Source of the DNA: Candidatus Minthosoma equi
Lineage (GTDB): Bacteria > Bacteroidota > Bacteroidia > Bacteroidales > Bacteroidaceae
Direction of reading: 5' to 3'
NCBI GenBank assembly: GCA_018064885.1
Contig: JAGHUI010000017.1
Location: 35,504-99,503 of the forward strand
DNA: 64,000 nucleotides
Part shown: piece by piece, positions 1 to 9,658 of the stretch
Layout of the letters: each line of letters begins with the position of its first letter
Position numbering within the stretch: the first letter of the stretch is position 1
Program-made: the position numbers and the translations under genes
Notes under the pieces: generated by a model
What the model saw: the letters and a program-made list of their open reading frames with translations, nothing else
What the model was told of the DNA's origin: nothing
Database searches by the model: none

Positions 1-1
1 T

Positions 2-3000
2 AATACTCCAGAAGAAGCAGGCGCTGCTCAGGATTGGGAGCGCGTACTTAAGTTTGATGGTCTTCAGATCAAGGCAAACACAAACTATCGTGTTCGTGTA
101 TCTGCCAAGGCTGCATCAGATGCTGTTATCGGTCTTGCACTCATGTGCGGTGACGAAAACTGCGACATGCCTTTCGTTCTTCCTACAGCTACTGGCTATG
201 CAAGCCAGAAGAAGGATGTAACAGGCTTCAGCGACTTTGAGTACTCTACAAAGTCTGCACTTTTCCGTTACACAACTGATGAGTATCAGCAGGAGATCTA
301 TCCAAAGATCAAGGCTGACGACAAGAACCCACTTGGTGCTAACCGTTTCCTTCGCCTCACAGTTAAGAGCGTAGGCGAATACAACATTGACGATGTTATC
401 GTTGAGGAGGCTCCTATCGCTGCATGTTACTTCAACATGGAAGCTATCAAGGTTGACTTCGGCTTCAACACAAACATCGCTCAGCTCGTTAAGGCAAATG
501 GTGGTGTTATCTCTCTCGATCCATCTTGTGCAAAGGTTGTAGTTGATGGCAATGAAGCTGCAGTTGAAGCTGTAGAGCTCAAGGCAGATGGTAACCTCTA
601 CATTTTCGTTTCTGAAGAAATCGCACCTGAGGCTAAGGTTGCTGTATCATTCGATGCAACAAACTCTGGCATCAAGTATGCTGGTTCTGAAACTCCAGGT
701 GATGGTGTTGATGTACCAAGCTTCGAAGGTGAAATGTCATTCCTCGATGAGTCTTTCTATGTAGAATCTACTATCTGGGAAGAACCACACCTCGTTACTT
801 CTGAGCCTAAGAACAACAGCTTCGAGCTTGACGAGAACATTGGTGAATTCACATTAACATTCGATAAGGATATCTTTGTTTCTGGCGACAAGGCTCCAAA
901 GGCTTATGTTTACGGTGGACAGATCAAGGGTAAAGTTGACCTCACACTCAAGGCACAGGATTCTGAACTTGGCAGAACTGTAACATTCCTCTGCAATAAG
1001 GAACTTCGCAAGGGTGCATACGGTGTTGTAGTAAGCGGTGTTACAAGTGCTAAGGGTGTTGCTACTGAGAAGGATATTCAGCTTGACATCGAAACTGGTA
1101 AGGTTTCAGTAGCAGAGATTGAATATACTGAAATCGGTACTGTTGACGTAAAGGGTGACAATGGCAACCATTCAGAGAACTGGACTTCTTACTTCAACGG
1201 TGAGGAGATCGTTCCAGCAGGTTCTGGTATCCGTATGTTCGACTTCCCTGCAGAAGGTACATACTCAAAGGGCTTCTACCTCTCACAGCGCGATGCTGAT
1301 GCTGAAAATGGTACAGCACTCTCTTACGGTGAGAAGGAAGATGCTCCACTTAACCTCCCTTCAGGCGACGTACAGATTGACATCCTCGTTTCTGCATGGC
1401 AGGGCAACTCAGGTAACTTCCTCTATGAAGTAACAAATGAGGCTGGCGATGTTGTAGCATCTGGTTCTGGTGCTGCTGATATCCATCAGGCTGACCAGGG
1501 TACAGCTGTAGGTGCAGTAAACTCTATTCCTGTAAAGATTGAAGGCTGCAAGGCTGGCAAGTATGTTCTCCGTCTTACTACTAAGGTTGGTGGTTACGGC
1601 AACGCAATCATCGTATGGGGTCTCAAGCTTTCTACATACGAGATTGGTCAGGGCGAAACTGCAGACAGCCAGGTTATCGTAGATGGTAGCTTCGCAAATG
1701 TAGGTAACGACTGTACACCAGATGAGGGTGATGGTTGGACTATCTATGAAATCAGAGGTGGTGAGACTGTTCCATGTGAGAAGGGTAGCACAACAGGTAT
1801 CGGCCAGCGTGCTCGTTTCTTCACATACAATAATGTTCCTAACCTCCCTGTAGCATACTACAACCGTAACATGGGTGGCGTTGCTGAAACAAGCTACTAC
1901 ATGACATACGGTGAAACTTCTGCAAACGAGCCAGAGCTCTATCTTGACGAGGCACGTTACAACTTCACTTGGTACTGTGTAAACTGGAAGGGTGAAAACA
2001 ACCTCTACAAGTTCCAGATCATTGACGTTGAAGAAGGAAATGAAATTGTATTCGAGCGTGAAGATGTTGTAGAAGCAACTGTAAACGGTAACCGTGATAC
2101 AAAGGTTGAGCCATATAAGGTTGACTTCGCTTGGACTCCATCACACTCTGGTACTTATATCTTCAAGTGGTTCATGGATGGTGAATCAAGCCTTGGTAAC
2201 ATCAAGGTTGAGCAGATGGGTTCTATGGCTGCTTACTGGCACACTCAGCTCAACAATGCTGTTGCTGCTGCTCAGGAAGAGCTCAACAATGCACAGGGTG
2301 ATGAGTTCGCTGGTGCTACTCGTGATGCTCTTGAGGGTGCAATCAAGGAAGCTAAGACTGTTACTTACCACACAGGTGAGGAATATACTCAGGCTATCCT
2401 TAACCTTGAGCAGTATGTAAAGGATATGGCTCTCCGTCGTGAAGCAATTGCTGACTATGACAACGCTTTGGGTGCTCTTATGAACCAGGTTGCTGACATG
2501 GCAGGCACTAAGTTCGAGAAGCTCGCTTCTTACAAGCAGGCATCTGATTATATCGCTAAGTATGAGAACGTAGCTGGTTACACAATTGACAACGAGACTC
2601 TTCTCCCACTCGTAAGCGACATGCAGACTCTCCACACTCTCAACGACAGACTTAGAGCTGCTGGCACAGGTGTTGAGGTTCTCACAGATCAGGTTAATAA
2701 GCTCGCTGACGAATATATCAAGCTTGATGAGTTCGTAAACGGTGACGAAAGCATTGCATTCATCGATGAATATATAGTACGCGCTCAGGACGAAACTGTT
2801 ATTGATGATCAAGAACTTGCTGGTCGCCTCAAGAAGATGGTTACTTCTGCTCTCTACAAGGCTATCGCTAAGGGTTACAAGTTCGAGGAACTTGAATACC
2901 CAGAAGAGGATCCAAGTGAGGACAACCCATACATTCCAACAGCATTCGACCTTTCAGGTTTCATCCGCAACTCTGTATTCTATACTACTACAGCTAAGTC

Positions 3001-3763
3001 TCAGCCAGAAACTCAGGCTGCTTCTGACGGCACATGTCCAGGTTGGGAATTCAACGCTCCTAACGGTTACGCAGCTGACTGGGGCTGGGGTGGTTGGTCA
3101 GGCAACAATCAGCCTGCTGCTCCTCTCAACATTGCTAACTCACAGGCAGGTACACGTTGGGGTACTGACTTCGAGGTATTCCAGACTATCACAGATATTC
3201 CAGTAGGTATCTACTCTATCGGTGGTAATTGCTGCGACCGCTCATTCGTAGGTTCATCTAACCTTCTCGATGAAGGCGTTACAACTCCTTCTTACATCTA
3301 CGTTAAGCAGGCAGGTCAGGACGAGCTCAAGAAGCCATTCGATGTAACTAACATCGGTCAGTACTACGGTATGACAGAGACTCTCATTGAGAACGTTACA
3401 ATTGAACCAGCAGATGATGCTAACACAGGTAAGGTTACTCTCGGTGCTCAGGTTATCTTCTTCGGTCCAGAAAACGAACCTAACGCAGTATCACAGCGCG
3501 ATGGCTTCGCTTCATTCGACAACGCTAAGCTCAAGATGTCTGCTAAGCACCCAACATTCGACTATGCTGCAGCTGCTGCTAAGATCGATGAAGAACTTGC
3601 AAATGACATCAAGGTTGTTGAAAACACAGCTGCTGGTGTTCCTGTTAAGACTCAGTACTTCGATCTCAATGGTCGCAGCGTTGCAAGAACTAAGGGTATC
3701 CTCATCCGCATCGACACAATGTCTGATGGCACTCAGAAGGCAAGCAAGGTTCTTGTAAGATAA
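2..3763 (+). CDS. Large secreted multidomain protein, 5' end outside window
   Basis: The frame is open from base 2, so the start lies upstream; 1,253 residues are visible. The protein appears to be a modular surface or secreted protein. It shows an Ig-like segment around residues 255-355 (numbering from base 2), beta-sandwich-like stretches in the middle, a long helical region (about 740-960) rich in Ala, Glu and Lys that resembles FIVAR-type stalks, and a last beta domain. The C-terminus has 'YFDLNGRSV' followed by 'KGILIRID' and ends in a basic tail, as in type A sorting modules of Bacteroidetes secreted proteins. Codon use is strongly biased to a few codons, suggesting high expression. No catalytic motif was recognised, so the substrate is unknown; adhesion or glycan binding is a guess. 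Confidence 0.75.
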   Translation, partial: NTPEEAGAAQDWERVLKFDGLQIKANTNYRVRVSAKAASDAVIGLALMCGDENCDMPFVLPTATGYASQKKDVTGFSDFEYSTKSALFRYTTDEYQQEIYPKIKADDKNPLGANRFLRLTVKSVGEYNIDDVIVEEAPIAACYFNMEAIKVDFGFNTNIAQLVKANGGVISLDPSCAKVVVDGNEAAVEAVELKADGNLYIFVSEEIAPEAKVAVSFDATNSGIKYAGSETPGDGVDVPSFEGEMSFLDESFYVESTIWEEPHLVTSEPKNNSFELDENIGEFTLTFDKDIFVSGDKAPKAYVYGGQIKGKVDLTLKAQDSELGRTVTFLCNKELRKGAYGVVVSGVTSAKGVATEKDIQLDIETGKVSVAEIEYTEIGTVDVKGDNGNHSENWTSYFNGEEIVPAGSGIRMFDFPAEGTYSKGFYLSQRDADAENGTALSYGEKEDAPLNLPSGDVQIDILVSAWQGNSGNFLYEVTNEAGDVVASGSGAADIHQADQGTAVGAVNSIPVKIEGCKAGKYVLRLTTKVGGYGNAIIVWGLKLSTYEIGQGETADSQVIVDGSFANVGNDCTPDEGDGWTIYEIRGGETVPCEKGSTTGIGQRARFFTYNNVPNLPVAYYNRNMGGVAETSYYMTYGETSANEPELYLDEARYNFTWYCVNWKGENNLYKFQIIDVEEGNEIVFEREDVVEATVNGNRDTKVEPYKVDFAWTPSHSGTYIFKWFMDGESSLGNIKVEQMGSMAAYWHTQLNNAVAAAQEELNNAQGDEFAGATRDALEGAIKEAKTVTYHTGEEYTQAILNLEQYVKDMALRREAIADYDNALGALMNQVADMAGTKFEKLASYKQASDYIAKYENVAGYTIDNETLLPLVSDMQTLHTLNDRLRAAGTGVEVLTDQVNKLADEYIKLDEFVNGDESIAFIDEYIVRAQDETVIDDQELAGRLKKMVTSALYKAIAKGYKFEELEYPEEDPSEDNPYIPTAFDLSGFIRNSVFYTTTAKSQPETQAASDGTCPGWEFNAPNGYAADWGWGGWSGNNQPAAPLNIANSQAGTRWGTDFEVFQTITDIPVGIYSIGGNCCDRSFVGSSNLLDEGVTTPSYIYVKQAGQDELKKPFDVTNIGQYYGMTETLIENVTIEPADDANTGKVTLGAQVIFFGPENEPNAVSQRDGFASFDNAKLKMSAKHPTFDYAAAAAKIDEELANDIKVVENTAAGVPVKTQYFDLNGRSVARTKGILIRIDTMSDGTQKASKVLVR

Positions 3764-3809
3764 TACATTCGATAATAGATAGAAATATCATATTATCATA
3801 TATAATAAT

Positions 3810-3835
3810 AGGGTGTGTCCTTTTCGACACACCCT
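3810..3835 (+). terminator. Intrinsic terminator-like hairpin after the first gene
   Basis: A perfect 10-bp stem, AGGGTGTGTC pairing with GACACACCCT around a 6-nt loop, lies 46 bp after the stop codon at 3763. It is followed by an AT-rich tract rather than a clean T run. Confidence 0.75.
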
Positions 3836-3903
3836 ATATTATTTTATAGGTTTTATTGGATTTTGTGTGAAAATGCCCTATCGGGCCATTTGAAAAAACA
3901 AAA

Positions 3904-3952
3904 GAAAACAAAAGAAAACCCGAGAAAAACCAAATTGTTTTCTTTTGTTTTC
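3904..3952. repeat. 16-bp perfect inverted repeat
   Basis: GAAAACAAAAGAAAAC (3904-3919) is exactly complementary to 3937-3952, with a 17-nt spacer. It sits between two convergent genes in a 297-bp gene-free stretch (3764-4060) that otherwise holds only the hairpin at 3810-3835. It may be a second, bidirectional terminator or a dispersed repeat; a related A-rich string occurs at 62167-62185. Confidence 0.6.
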
Positions 3953-4060
3953 CCATGTTTTGGCTACGCCGAGCTAAAGGTTCTTTTGTTTTTCTAATTG
4001 GCGCTTGCGCATCTTCACACTAATTCCTGTAATACCATTTTATTAAATGTTATGTATTGA

Positions 4061-4714
4061 TTACTCGGAGAGAAGACTTTTCATTCTGCCATTACGAACT
4101 TTTTGGGAAAGAGCGTCAAGGGCTTGCTGACGAATGGCAGGATCTGTAATTTGGAGAATCACAGGAACAGAGGTCTCTTCTTTAGAGTGATTTTTCACGA
4201 AATTGAGGAGTTCGTTGTTGAAAGTTGCCTGAAGATTTGCCATTGTCTTTTCAAATTCAGGCATTGCTTCTTCAAATTTTAACTTTCCGCTTTCAATCTG
4301 CTCATTTACTTCGCGTGCTGTTGTGATGAGTGGCAACTGAGCTTTCTCTACGAAGATGTCAACATCGTGATATTTCTTGTAGAACTTTGAACCTGTGATG
4401 TCGAAGCGTTCTGTAAGATTGCCATCAACAACAGCTTTCTCGCCTGGGACAGCGATGAGAGGGAAGAAAAGGCGCTGGGTTCCTGCAAGCGTGCCAGGAG
4501 TCATGACGGTTATGTTAGTCACTTTGCTGACAGGAATTGCCATATCAAATGTGCCGTCTTCCTTTGCCTCAAATGCGTATTTGTTCTCTCCAACAAGTGC
4601 GATGAGAGTGTCGCCAATCTCGTCTAAATCTGCTACGATGCGGCAGACATTTTTTTGTGCCATCGCAACCTGACCTGCAAAAAGCGATAGCAATATGAAT
4701 ACATTTCTTTTCAT
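4061..4714 (-). CDS. Exported DUF4369-like protein
   Basis: A 217-residue protein with a signal peptide (hydrophobic residues 5-19 ending 'VAMAQ'). The rest resembles the N-terminal DUF4369 domain of Bacteroidetes thiol-disulfide proteins: an all-beta region to about residue 105, then a helical segment. The thioredoxin domain with its CxxC motif, usual in this family, is absent, so redox activity is not expected. It is the last gene of the operon beginning at 12970 and lies 29 bp beyond the BACON lipoprotein. A periplasmic accessory role in the import system is inferred only from position. Confidence 0.6.
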   Translation of the reverse strand: MKRNVFILLSLFAGQVAMAQKNVCRIVADLDEIGDTLIALVGENKYAFEAKEDGTFDMAIPVSKVTNITVMTPGTLAGTQRLFFPLIAVPGEKAVVDGNLTERFDITGSKFYKKYHDVDIFVEKAQLPLITTAREVNEQIESGKLKFEEAMPEFEKTMANLQATFNNELLNFVKNHSKEETSVPVILQITDPAIRQQALDALSQKVRNGRMKSLLSE

Positions 4715-4743
4715 TTTTATAAGAGTAAGTAGTTATTCAAAAT

Positions 4744-5853
4744 TTACTTTGTTTTTCTAAGGACAGGATCCATGATCTTGTCTGCATATCCCACGAAATT
4801 GTTAGCATCAAGTGATGCGCGATCCTCTCTTGTTCCGAATGTGAGAATACCGTAGATGTGGCCGAATTGTGCATCGCCCATTGCATCGTAGTATTCAAAT
4901 CCTTCTTCGTCAAAGAACTTGAAGGTAGGAAGGAGAGTGGCAGGGTCGATAGCCACTTTTGCAGGATAAGTGATGGACGAACTAACATGTGCGCCGTAGG
5001 AGCTTGCAAGGGCTGTGAAGACATAGAAGTTTGATGCCCCGACCTTGCCAAGTGGCTGGCCTCCAGAAATTTTCAAAGAGAAAGTGAGAGGGTCGTAAAC
5101 AAATGGGATATTGATGTTTTCCATTACGCTTGCACCTTTCATGTAGAAAAGATCTTCGTTCGTCTCATCCCTGACAATATCAACTGTAACGGTTGTGTCG
5201 CGGTTTTCTGTAGCAGATACAGGAACTCCGTATGTGAGTTCGTATGTACCTGCGATGTCGTTTGAGCCGAACTGATAGATCTTGATGCTGCGCTCTCCCT
5301 TTTCGCTTTTGAAAAGAAGGTTTGTGCAACGAGTGCTGCCAGTTTCGTTTGACTGTAAGCTGACAACATAACCATCTTCCGATTTTGTTCCTTTAACCCA
5401 TTCTGGCTGGTCAACGGTATATTCGTAATCGCTATGAATTGGGATTGTTACTTCACTTTCATTGTCGGAAACGAGATAGACGCTATCTCCCATGACGTAC
5501 CATACGGCTCCCTGCTGAGTAACAGAAAGTTGTGCTGTTCTGCCATTTCTGTCGCTTAGGTCAAGAATTGTGCTTCTGCCAACGAGAGAGTTGTTACGCT
5601 CTACAGAAATCTGAACCGTTGAATCGTTTTCCACAACCACCTGACACCAAGCAGCTTCGCTTTTTGCTGCTAAGCCTTGAGCTTTCTCAAGATGTATGTG
5701 TCCCTTTTGTGCAGAAGCAGAGAATATGGCATCTGCCTGTTTTAATTTTAGATGCTGAGCTGGAGTGTAGTTGTCGTCATCGCTGCATGATGAGAAAGAT
5801 ACTGCAGAACCAAGTACAGTCAGCAATAATATGATTGAATGTATTTTCTTCAT
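4744..5853 (-). CDS. BACON-domain lipoprotein
   Basis: A 369-residue lipoprotein: signal peptide ending in the lipobox 'SFSSC', lipidated at Cys23. Residues about 40-120 and 125-200 look like two BACON modules, with typical text such as 'ILDLSDRNGRTAQLSVTQQG' and 'IKIYQFG'. BACON domains are common next to glycan- or protein-binding domains in Bacteroidetes surface lipoproteins. The C-terminal 170 residues are an unassigned beta-rich domain that could bind the substrate. It follows the DUF4302 gene by 6 bp, so it is almost certainly co-transcribed. Outer-membrane location is inferred from the lipobox and the SusC/D context. Confidence 0.7.
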   Translation of the reverse strand: MKKIHSIILLLTVLGSAVSFSSCSDDDNYTPAQHLKLKQADAIFSASAQKGHIHLEKAQGLAAKSEAAWCQVVVENDSTVQISVERNNSLVGRSTILDLSDRNGRTAQLSVTQQGAVWYVMGDSVYLVSDNESEVTIPIHSDYEYTVDQPEWVKGTKSEDGYVVSLQSNETGSTRCTNLLFKSEKGERSIKIYQFGSNDIAGTYELTYGVPVSATENRDTTVTVDIVRDETNEDLFYMKGASVMENINIPFVYDPLTFSLKISGGQPLGKVGASNFYVFTALASSYGAHVSSSITYPAKVAIDPATLLPTFKFFDEEGFEYYDAMGDAQFGHIYGILTFGTREDRASLDANNFVGYADKIMDPVLRKTK

Positions 5854-5859
5854 AATTGA

Positions 5860-7137
5860 TTATTGATTGGATAGATAGAACCAGATATTCTCGTCTTGGA
5901 TGCTGACGAGCTTTATCTTGCGTTGTATGTTGCCTTCCTGGAATTCAATTCGGTAAGGACTTCCTTTCAGGATGCGTGATGTGATAGGGGAGAAATAGTA
6001 CTCGTTGTAGCCGTATGCCTTATCCACACCGATTATTTCCACAGAATCATCGCCAATAGGATTGATTTTTATGCCGTAGCATCCGTAGAGAAGATACTGG
6101 TCGAATACGTTATACTGGAAACCAATAACATACTCGTTCTCATCGCTATCCGGATAGACGCTATTGTAACCGATGAAGCAATTCTCGATTGTGCAGAGGA
6201 ATGCTATAGGACGATAGAAAGAAGATATGAAAGTCTTATCACATTCGCCTTTCTGAGCCGCAGCATCGATAATGAATTTCCATTGACCGAGAGTGTTAGC
6301 AAATTGCTGCATGTTGCTTGGGAACAAGATTCTAACCTTGCCGTCAGGAGAACGAAGCTCGCCTGTTGGCTCATCGTAAACCATATTTGTAAACATTATT
6401 CCTCCCAATGTTACAGGTTCTTTGAATTCAATACCTTCTGGTGTGTATGTGAATACAGAAGTGATGGTTGACTGACCGTCCTCTGAAGGATAAGTGAATC
6501 GGAGGTCATCAAGCCTGATGTTGTATTGCTTATCGCCTGCAACTGCATAGAAATGAGGCACGCTCATCAGGAGTCGGTTCATGCGAGTCACATTCTGGAT
6601 GTAATTCTGGTCTTCCTTTGTCATTCTTCGAAGCACGAGTTCCATGCCGTACTTCTTGCCTGTAAGGAAGATAGAGTCGCTATGCTCGCTCACACGATTG
6701 AAAATGAATTCGTAGTCGCTATGCCATCCGTCGATATTAGATTGGGAAGGCTCCGTAAATGAGTGAAGAAGAGGATTGTAAGTGTCGAATGTTAGAATGA
6801 TGCTCTGCTCTTTCAATACACGATATTTAGATGTGTAAGGCGTTCCAACCTCTATTGTATCGCTAATTTGAATCTCAGAAGTCATCTCCACGTTGCCCTT
6901 GTCAAACTTAACTGTAAAAGCGCAACCGCCCATGCTGCCATCGCCTGGATAGTAGTTCATAATCCATCCGTATGGAGCATCCTGAAGAAGCTGATCGTAA
7001 TATTCCACGCTCTTCTGTACTCGTTGTGCAGCAGACGAATCGAAAAGCTCATCTATGTCTGTACTGCATGAAACGGTAGCGAAAGAGCAGAATGCTGCGA
7101 GCAGGAATGAATTTATAGTTTTCTTGCTGATTGCCAT
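5860..7137 (-). CDS. DUF4302 domain lipoprotein
   Basis: A 425-residue lipoprotein with a signal peptide and lipobox 'ATVSC'. The mature start reads 'FDSSAAQRVQKSVEYYDQLL' followed by 'APYGWIMNYYPGD', which matches the recognisable N-terminus of DUF4302 proteins. Family members lie in SusC/SusD operons with a zinc metallohydrolase lipoprotein, as here, and their biochemical role is unknown. The gene lies 12 bp after the metallohydrolase and 6 bp before the BACON lipoprotein. It is probably a surface accessory of the importer. Confidence 0.75.
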   Translation of the reverse strand: MAISKKTINSFLLAAFCSFATVSCSTDIDELFDSSAAQRVQKSVEYYDQLLQDAPYGWIMNYYPGDGSMGGCAFTVKFDKGNVEMTSEIQISDTIEVGTPYTSKYRVLKEQSIILTFDTYNPLLHSFTEPSQSNIDGWHSDYEFIFNRVSEHSDSIFLTGKKYGMELVLRRMTKEDQNYIQNVTRMNRLLMSVPHFYAVAGDKQYNIRLDDLRFTYPSEDGQSTITSVFTYTPEGIEFKEPVTLGGIMFTNMVYDEPTGELRSPDGKVRILFPSNMQQFANTLGQWKFIIDAAAQKGECDKTFISSFYRPIAFLCTIENCFIGYNSVYPDSDENEYVIGFQYNVFDQYLLYGCYGIKINPIGDDSVEIIGVDKAYGYNEYYFSPITSRILKGSPYRIEFQEGNIQRKIKLVSIQDENIWFYLSNQ

Positions 7138-7149
7138 ATTATTTCATTG

Positions 7150-8025
7150 TTAATCAAGTGAATCAATATCTATTTTACCTGTAATCACATCATCGACACG
7201 ACGCTGGATTATGTCACGCAACTGATCAATGTCGATATTCCATGATGTTTGCATATAAGCACGAACAATCTCAAGTTTCATGTTCAAGATTGCAGCACCT
7301 GTGTCGCCAGCATTTACGAGAATCTTATCCCAATAATCTTGGTTGTTAGTGAGATACGTTGCTGTAAGCTCTGCGATGTCCTCATCTGGCTCTGACATGG
7401 CGTATGCAGAAATGAAACCATTTTGAAGAGCATACTCATCAGTCATCAGATACCAGTCACCACTCACATATTTTCCTTCACAAATCTTGCCGTAGTCAGG
7501 ATCGTAGTCCTTGTTCTGGTGAAGGATATGAGCGAACTCATGATGAACTACATGATAGTACAAATCAAGGAAAATGTGATTGATTTGCAACTGGTTTACC
7601 GCGAAAAGCGTAATCTTCATACCGCCTTCCGCTGTACCCATAAGATAAGTACCATTGGCAGCATAAGCAGGACTTCCTATAAGATGAAGCACCTTAGGAA
7701 CGTACTTGCGAGTGAAGTCAACGCCACACTCTTCGTCGTATGCCTCAAGCCAAGTATATTTGAAAATCTTGGAAATGCGAACAGAATTCTTATAATCGGC
7801 AGGAGCAAGAGTATATTGGTAGTCACTCTCGATGTCCTCCATGTGGTACATCAGTCGGATATTATATGGAACCGTATAGTTCTTGTAAATCCAATCATCG
7901 AATGCATCATGATATTGCTCCGTTCTGTCAATCAGGACGCTATCGTCCGACAGATCATCCTTGCTGCAAGAAGCGAGGAATCCTGCAAGAAGAAGGAGAG
8001 ATGCAAAAATATGTATTGTTTTCAT
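7150..8025 (-). CDS. Substrate-import-associated zinc metallohydrolase lipoprotein
   Basis: A 291-residue lipoprotein with lipobox 'FLASC' (Cys20) and a zinc-binding HEFAH motif at residues 162-166 preceded by another His. The downstream Asp/Glu-rich region (about 174-185) probably supplies the third ligand. This is the SusCD-associated HExxH lipoprotein family described in TIGRFAM as 'substrate import-associated zinc metallohydrolase'. Members are thought to cut peptide-containing substrates at the surface before or during uptake; the true substrate is not known. It lies between SusD and the DUF4302 lipoprotein. The HExxH motif and context make the family call firm. Confidence 0.82.
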   Translation of the reverse strand: MKTIHIFASLLLLAGFLASCSKDDLSDDSVLIDRTEQYHDAFDDWIYKNYTVPYNIRLMYHMEDIESDYQYTLAPADYKNSVRISKIFKYTWLEAYDEECGVDFTRKYVPKVLHLIGSPAYAANGTYLMGTAEGGMKITLFAVNQLQINHIFLDLYYHVVHHEFAHILHQNKDYDPDYGKICEGKYVSGDWYLMTDEYALQNGFISAYAMSEPDEDIAELTATYLTNNQDYWDKILVNAGDTGAAILNMKLEIVRAYMQTSWNIDIDQLRDIIQRRVDDVITGKIDIDSLD

Positions 8026-8040
8026 TTATTTTCTCGTTAT

Positions 8041-8078
8041 GGTTTTCGTTTTAGTTTACGTTTTCGTTTTAGTTTTCG
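8041..8078. repeat. GTTTTCGTTTTAG-type short tandem repeat
   Basis: The 56-bp gap between the metallohydrolase and SusD genes holds imperfect repeats of a GTTTTCG/GTTTTAG unit. A related string lies at 37437-37475 upstream of the fRMsr gene. Confidence 0.55.
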
Positions 8079-8081
8079 CCA

Positions 8082-9653
8082 TTAATTTCTTGGATTAGCT
8101 TTCAATCCTGCAGTAATAACACTTTGTGGCAACTGGATTGCCCAGCGTGGGTCGTCCTTTGTCATGTGGTCAGTTACGGTTATGGTTCCATCGCTATTGT
8201 ATGTGCGGCGATAGTTCTCAATACCAAAACGCTTCATGTCGAACCAGCGGAGTCCTTCGTGAAGATTGAGCAAACGGCGAGAGTGAAGAATGGCGTGGAT
8301 GAGGTTCTCCTGCAAGCCATTCTCTACCTCAAAGTCAGGATTTATTCTTTTCTTTGGTGTAGGAGCAGCAGGTTCATAATAGCTCATCTTGCCATAGGTT
8401 GTATTGACTGTTGCATCGGTTACAGCATCATGCTGACGGAAGAAAGCCTTCAGCCAAGTGTCGATATCTGCCTCAGCATGAGCATAATCCTTCATCATAG
8501 TGTAAGCCTCAGCACGATTGAGAAGAAGCTCGTCTGTGGTGAAGGTAGGCATGATGACATGAGGAATGCCGATGTGGTTCACAGGGTCAGTATATTCAAA
8601 ATACTCGGTGTATTTATCCATCACAACTTTTGCTGTATTGACATATTGTGCAATACGGAAATAGAAGTTGCGTCCTCCTAATCCCCAAAGACCAGTCGTG
8701 TTAACGGTCTCGTATGTAGAAAGATAAATGCCATGGCAGAACTTGTCTCCGAGGGCAAAGCTGCCATGAGTGCGTGCCCATTGTGAGTTATATACGCATA
8801 GCATGAGGTTTGCCTTGTCGTCTGCACTTACAAAACCATTTGCTCGAATGCCTTGTGCTGGACTTAATGCACCTACAGTCGCCCAGTCACGAAGCATGGT
8901 TGAAGGACGGTTTGTAAGCACCTCGGTTGCATATTTCTCAACCATCTTGTAGTTGCTCTTATCTTCCTGAACATAGTATAGATAGAAGCGTGCAGCAAAA
9001 GCGTAGGCAGCCTTCTTGTTGAAGTGGTACTTAGGAACGGTATAGATTGCGTCGTCGATGAGTGGCAGACCTTCCTTGATATCCTCTTCAATATGCTTGT
9101 AAACATCGGCAACAGAACCTCTGTCATAGCTTGCCAGAACGGTTGTCTCCAGTTCCTTCATGTATGGAATGCCCAGATCCGTCTTTGCTGTCTTAGGGCT
9201 GTATGCCTTGCAGAAAATGTTTGCAAGAATGAAATGGTTGTATGCGCGGCAAATAAGAGCTTCGCCCATCTGTGGCATCATGTCCTCAGGATTGCCCATC
9301 TTCTCAATTCCCTGAATAACAGCATTGGCAGCTGCGATGGCACTATAGCTGGCATTCCAGAGAGCGTAAGGGCTGTCATCATCCTTGTCGGTAATGTCTT
9401 GCCAATAGTAAGCCTGCTCCTGCGTGAGGCTGTTAGAAGTCCAGTTGCCTGCAATATGGTCGGTATTGTCGCTGCTCAATTCTGCAATCTCCGCGAATGT
9501 GGAAGTAGGGTAGGCAGAAACGAGAAGCTGAGTTATCTTCTCCTTGCTGTCAAGTTCGGTGCGGTTGTCTGGCATCTCATCAAGATACTTGTCACAAGAT
9601 GCAAGCGCCAAACTTGCAAAAATGCTTATTATATATATGTGTACTCTTTTCAT
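8082..9653 (-). CDS. SusD/RagB-family nutrient-binding lipoprotein
   Basis: A 523-residue outer-membrane lipoprotein with lipobox 'LALASC' followed by 'DKYLDEMPDNRTELDS', the standard SusD start. TPR-like helices and the C-terminal 'LHEGLRWFDMKRFG' segment confirm the family. SusD proteins form the lid of the SusC barrel and capture oligomeric substrate at the cell surface. The gene begins 5 bp after the SusC stop, as is usual. The neighbouring metallohydrolase points to peptide or glycopeptide, not starch, as the substrate (inference). Confidence 0.93.
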   Translation of the reverse strand: MKRVHIYIISIFASLALASCDKYLDEMPDNRTELDSKEKITQLLVSAYPTSTFAEIAELSSDNTDHIAGNWTSNSLTQEQAYYWQDITDKDDDSPYALWNASYSAIAAANAVIQGIEKMGNPEDMMPQMGEALICRAYNHFILANIFCKAYSPKTAKTDLGIPYMKELETTVLASYDRGSVADVYKHIEEDIKEGLPLIDDAIYTVPKYHFNKKAAYAFAARFYLYYVQEDKSNYKMVEKYATEVLTNRPSTMLRDWATVGALSPAQGIRANGFVSADDKANLMLCVYNSQWARTHGSFALGDKFCHGIYLSTYETVNTTGLWGLGGRNFYFRIAQYVNTAKVVMDKYTEYFEYTDPVNHIGIPHVIMPTFTTDELLLNRAEAYTMMKDYAHAEADIDTWLKAFFRQHDAVTDATVNTTYGKMSYYEPAAPTPKKRINPDFEVENGLQENLIHAILHSRRLLNLHEGLRWFDMKRFGIENYRRTYNSDGTITVTDHMTKDDPRWAIQLPQSVITAGLKANPRN

Positions 9654-9658
9654 ATTCG

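Noticed and set aside
3815..3997. 60-codon open frame after the first gene
   Set aside because: It begins inside a terminator hairpin and is made of A/T-rich inverted repeat sequence.
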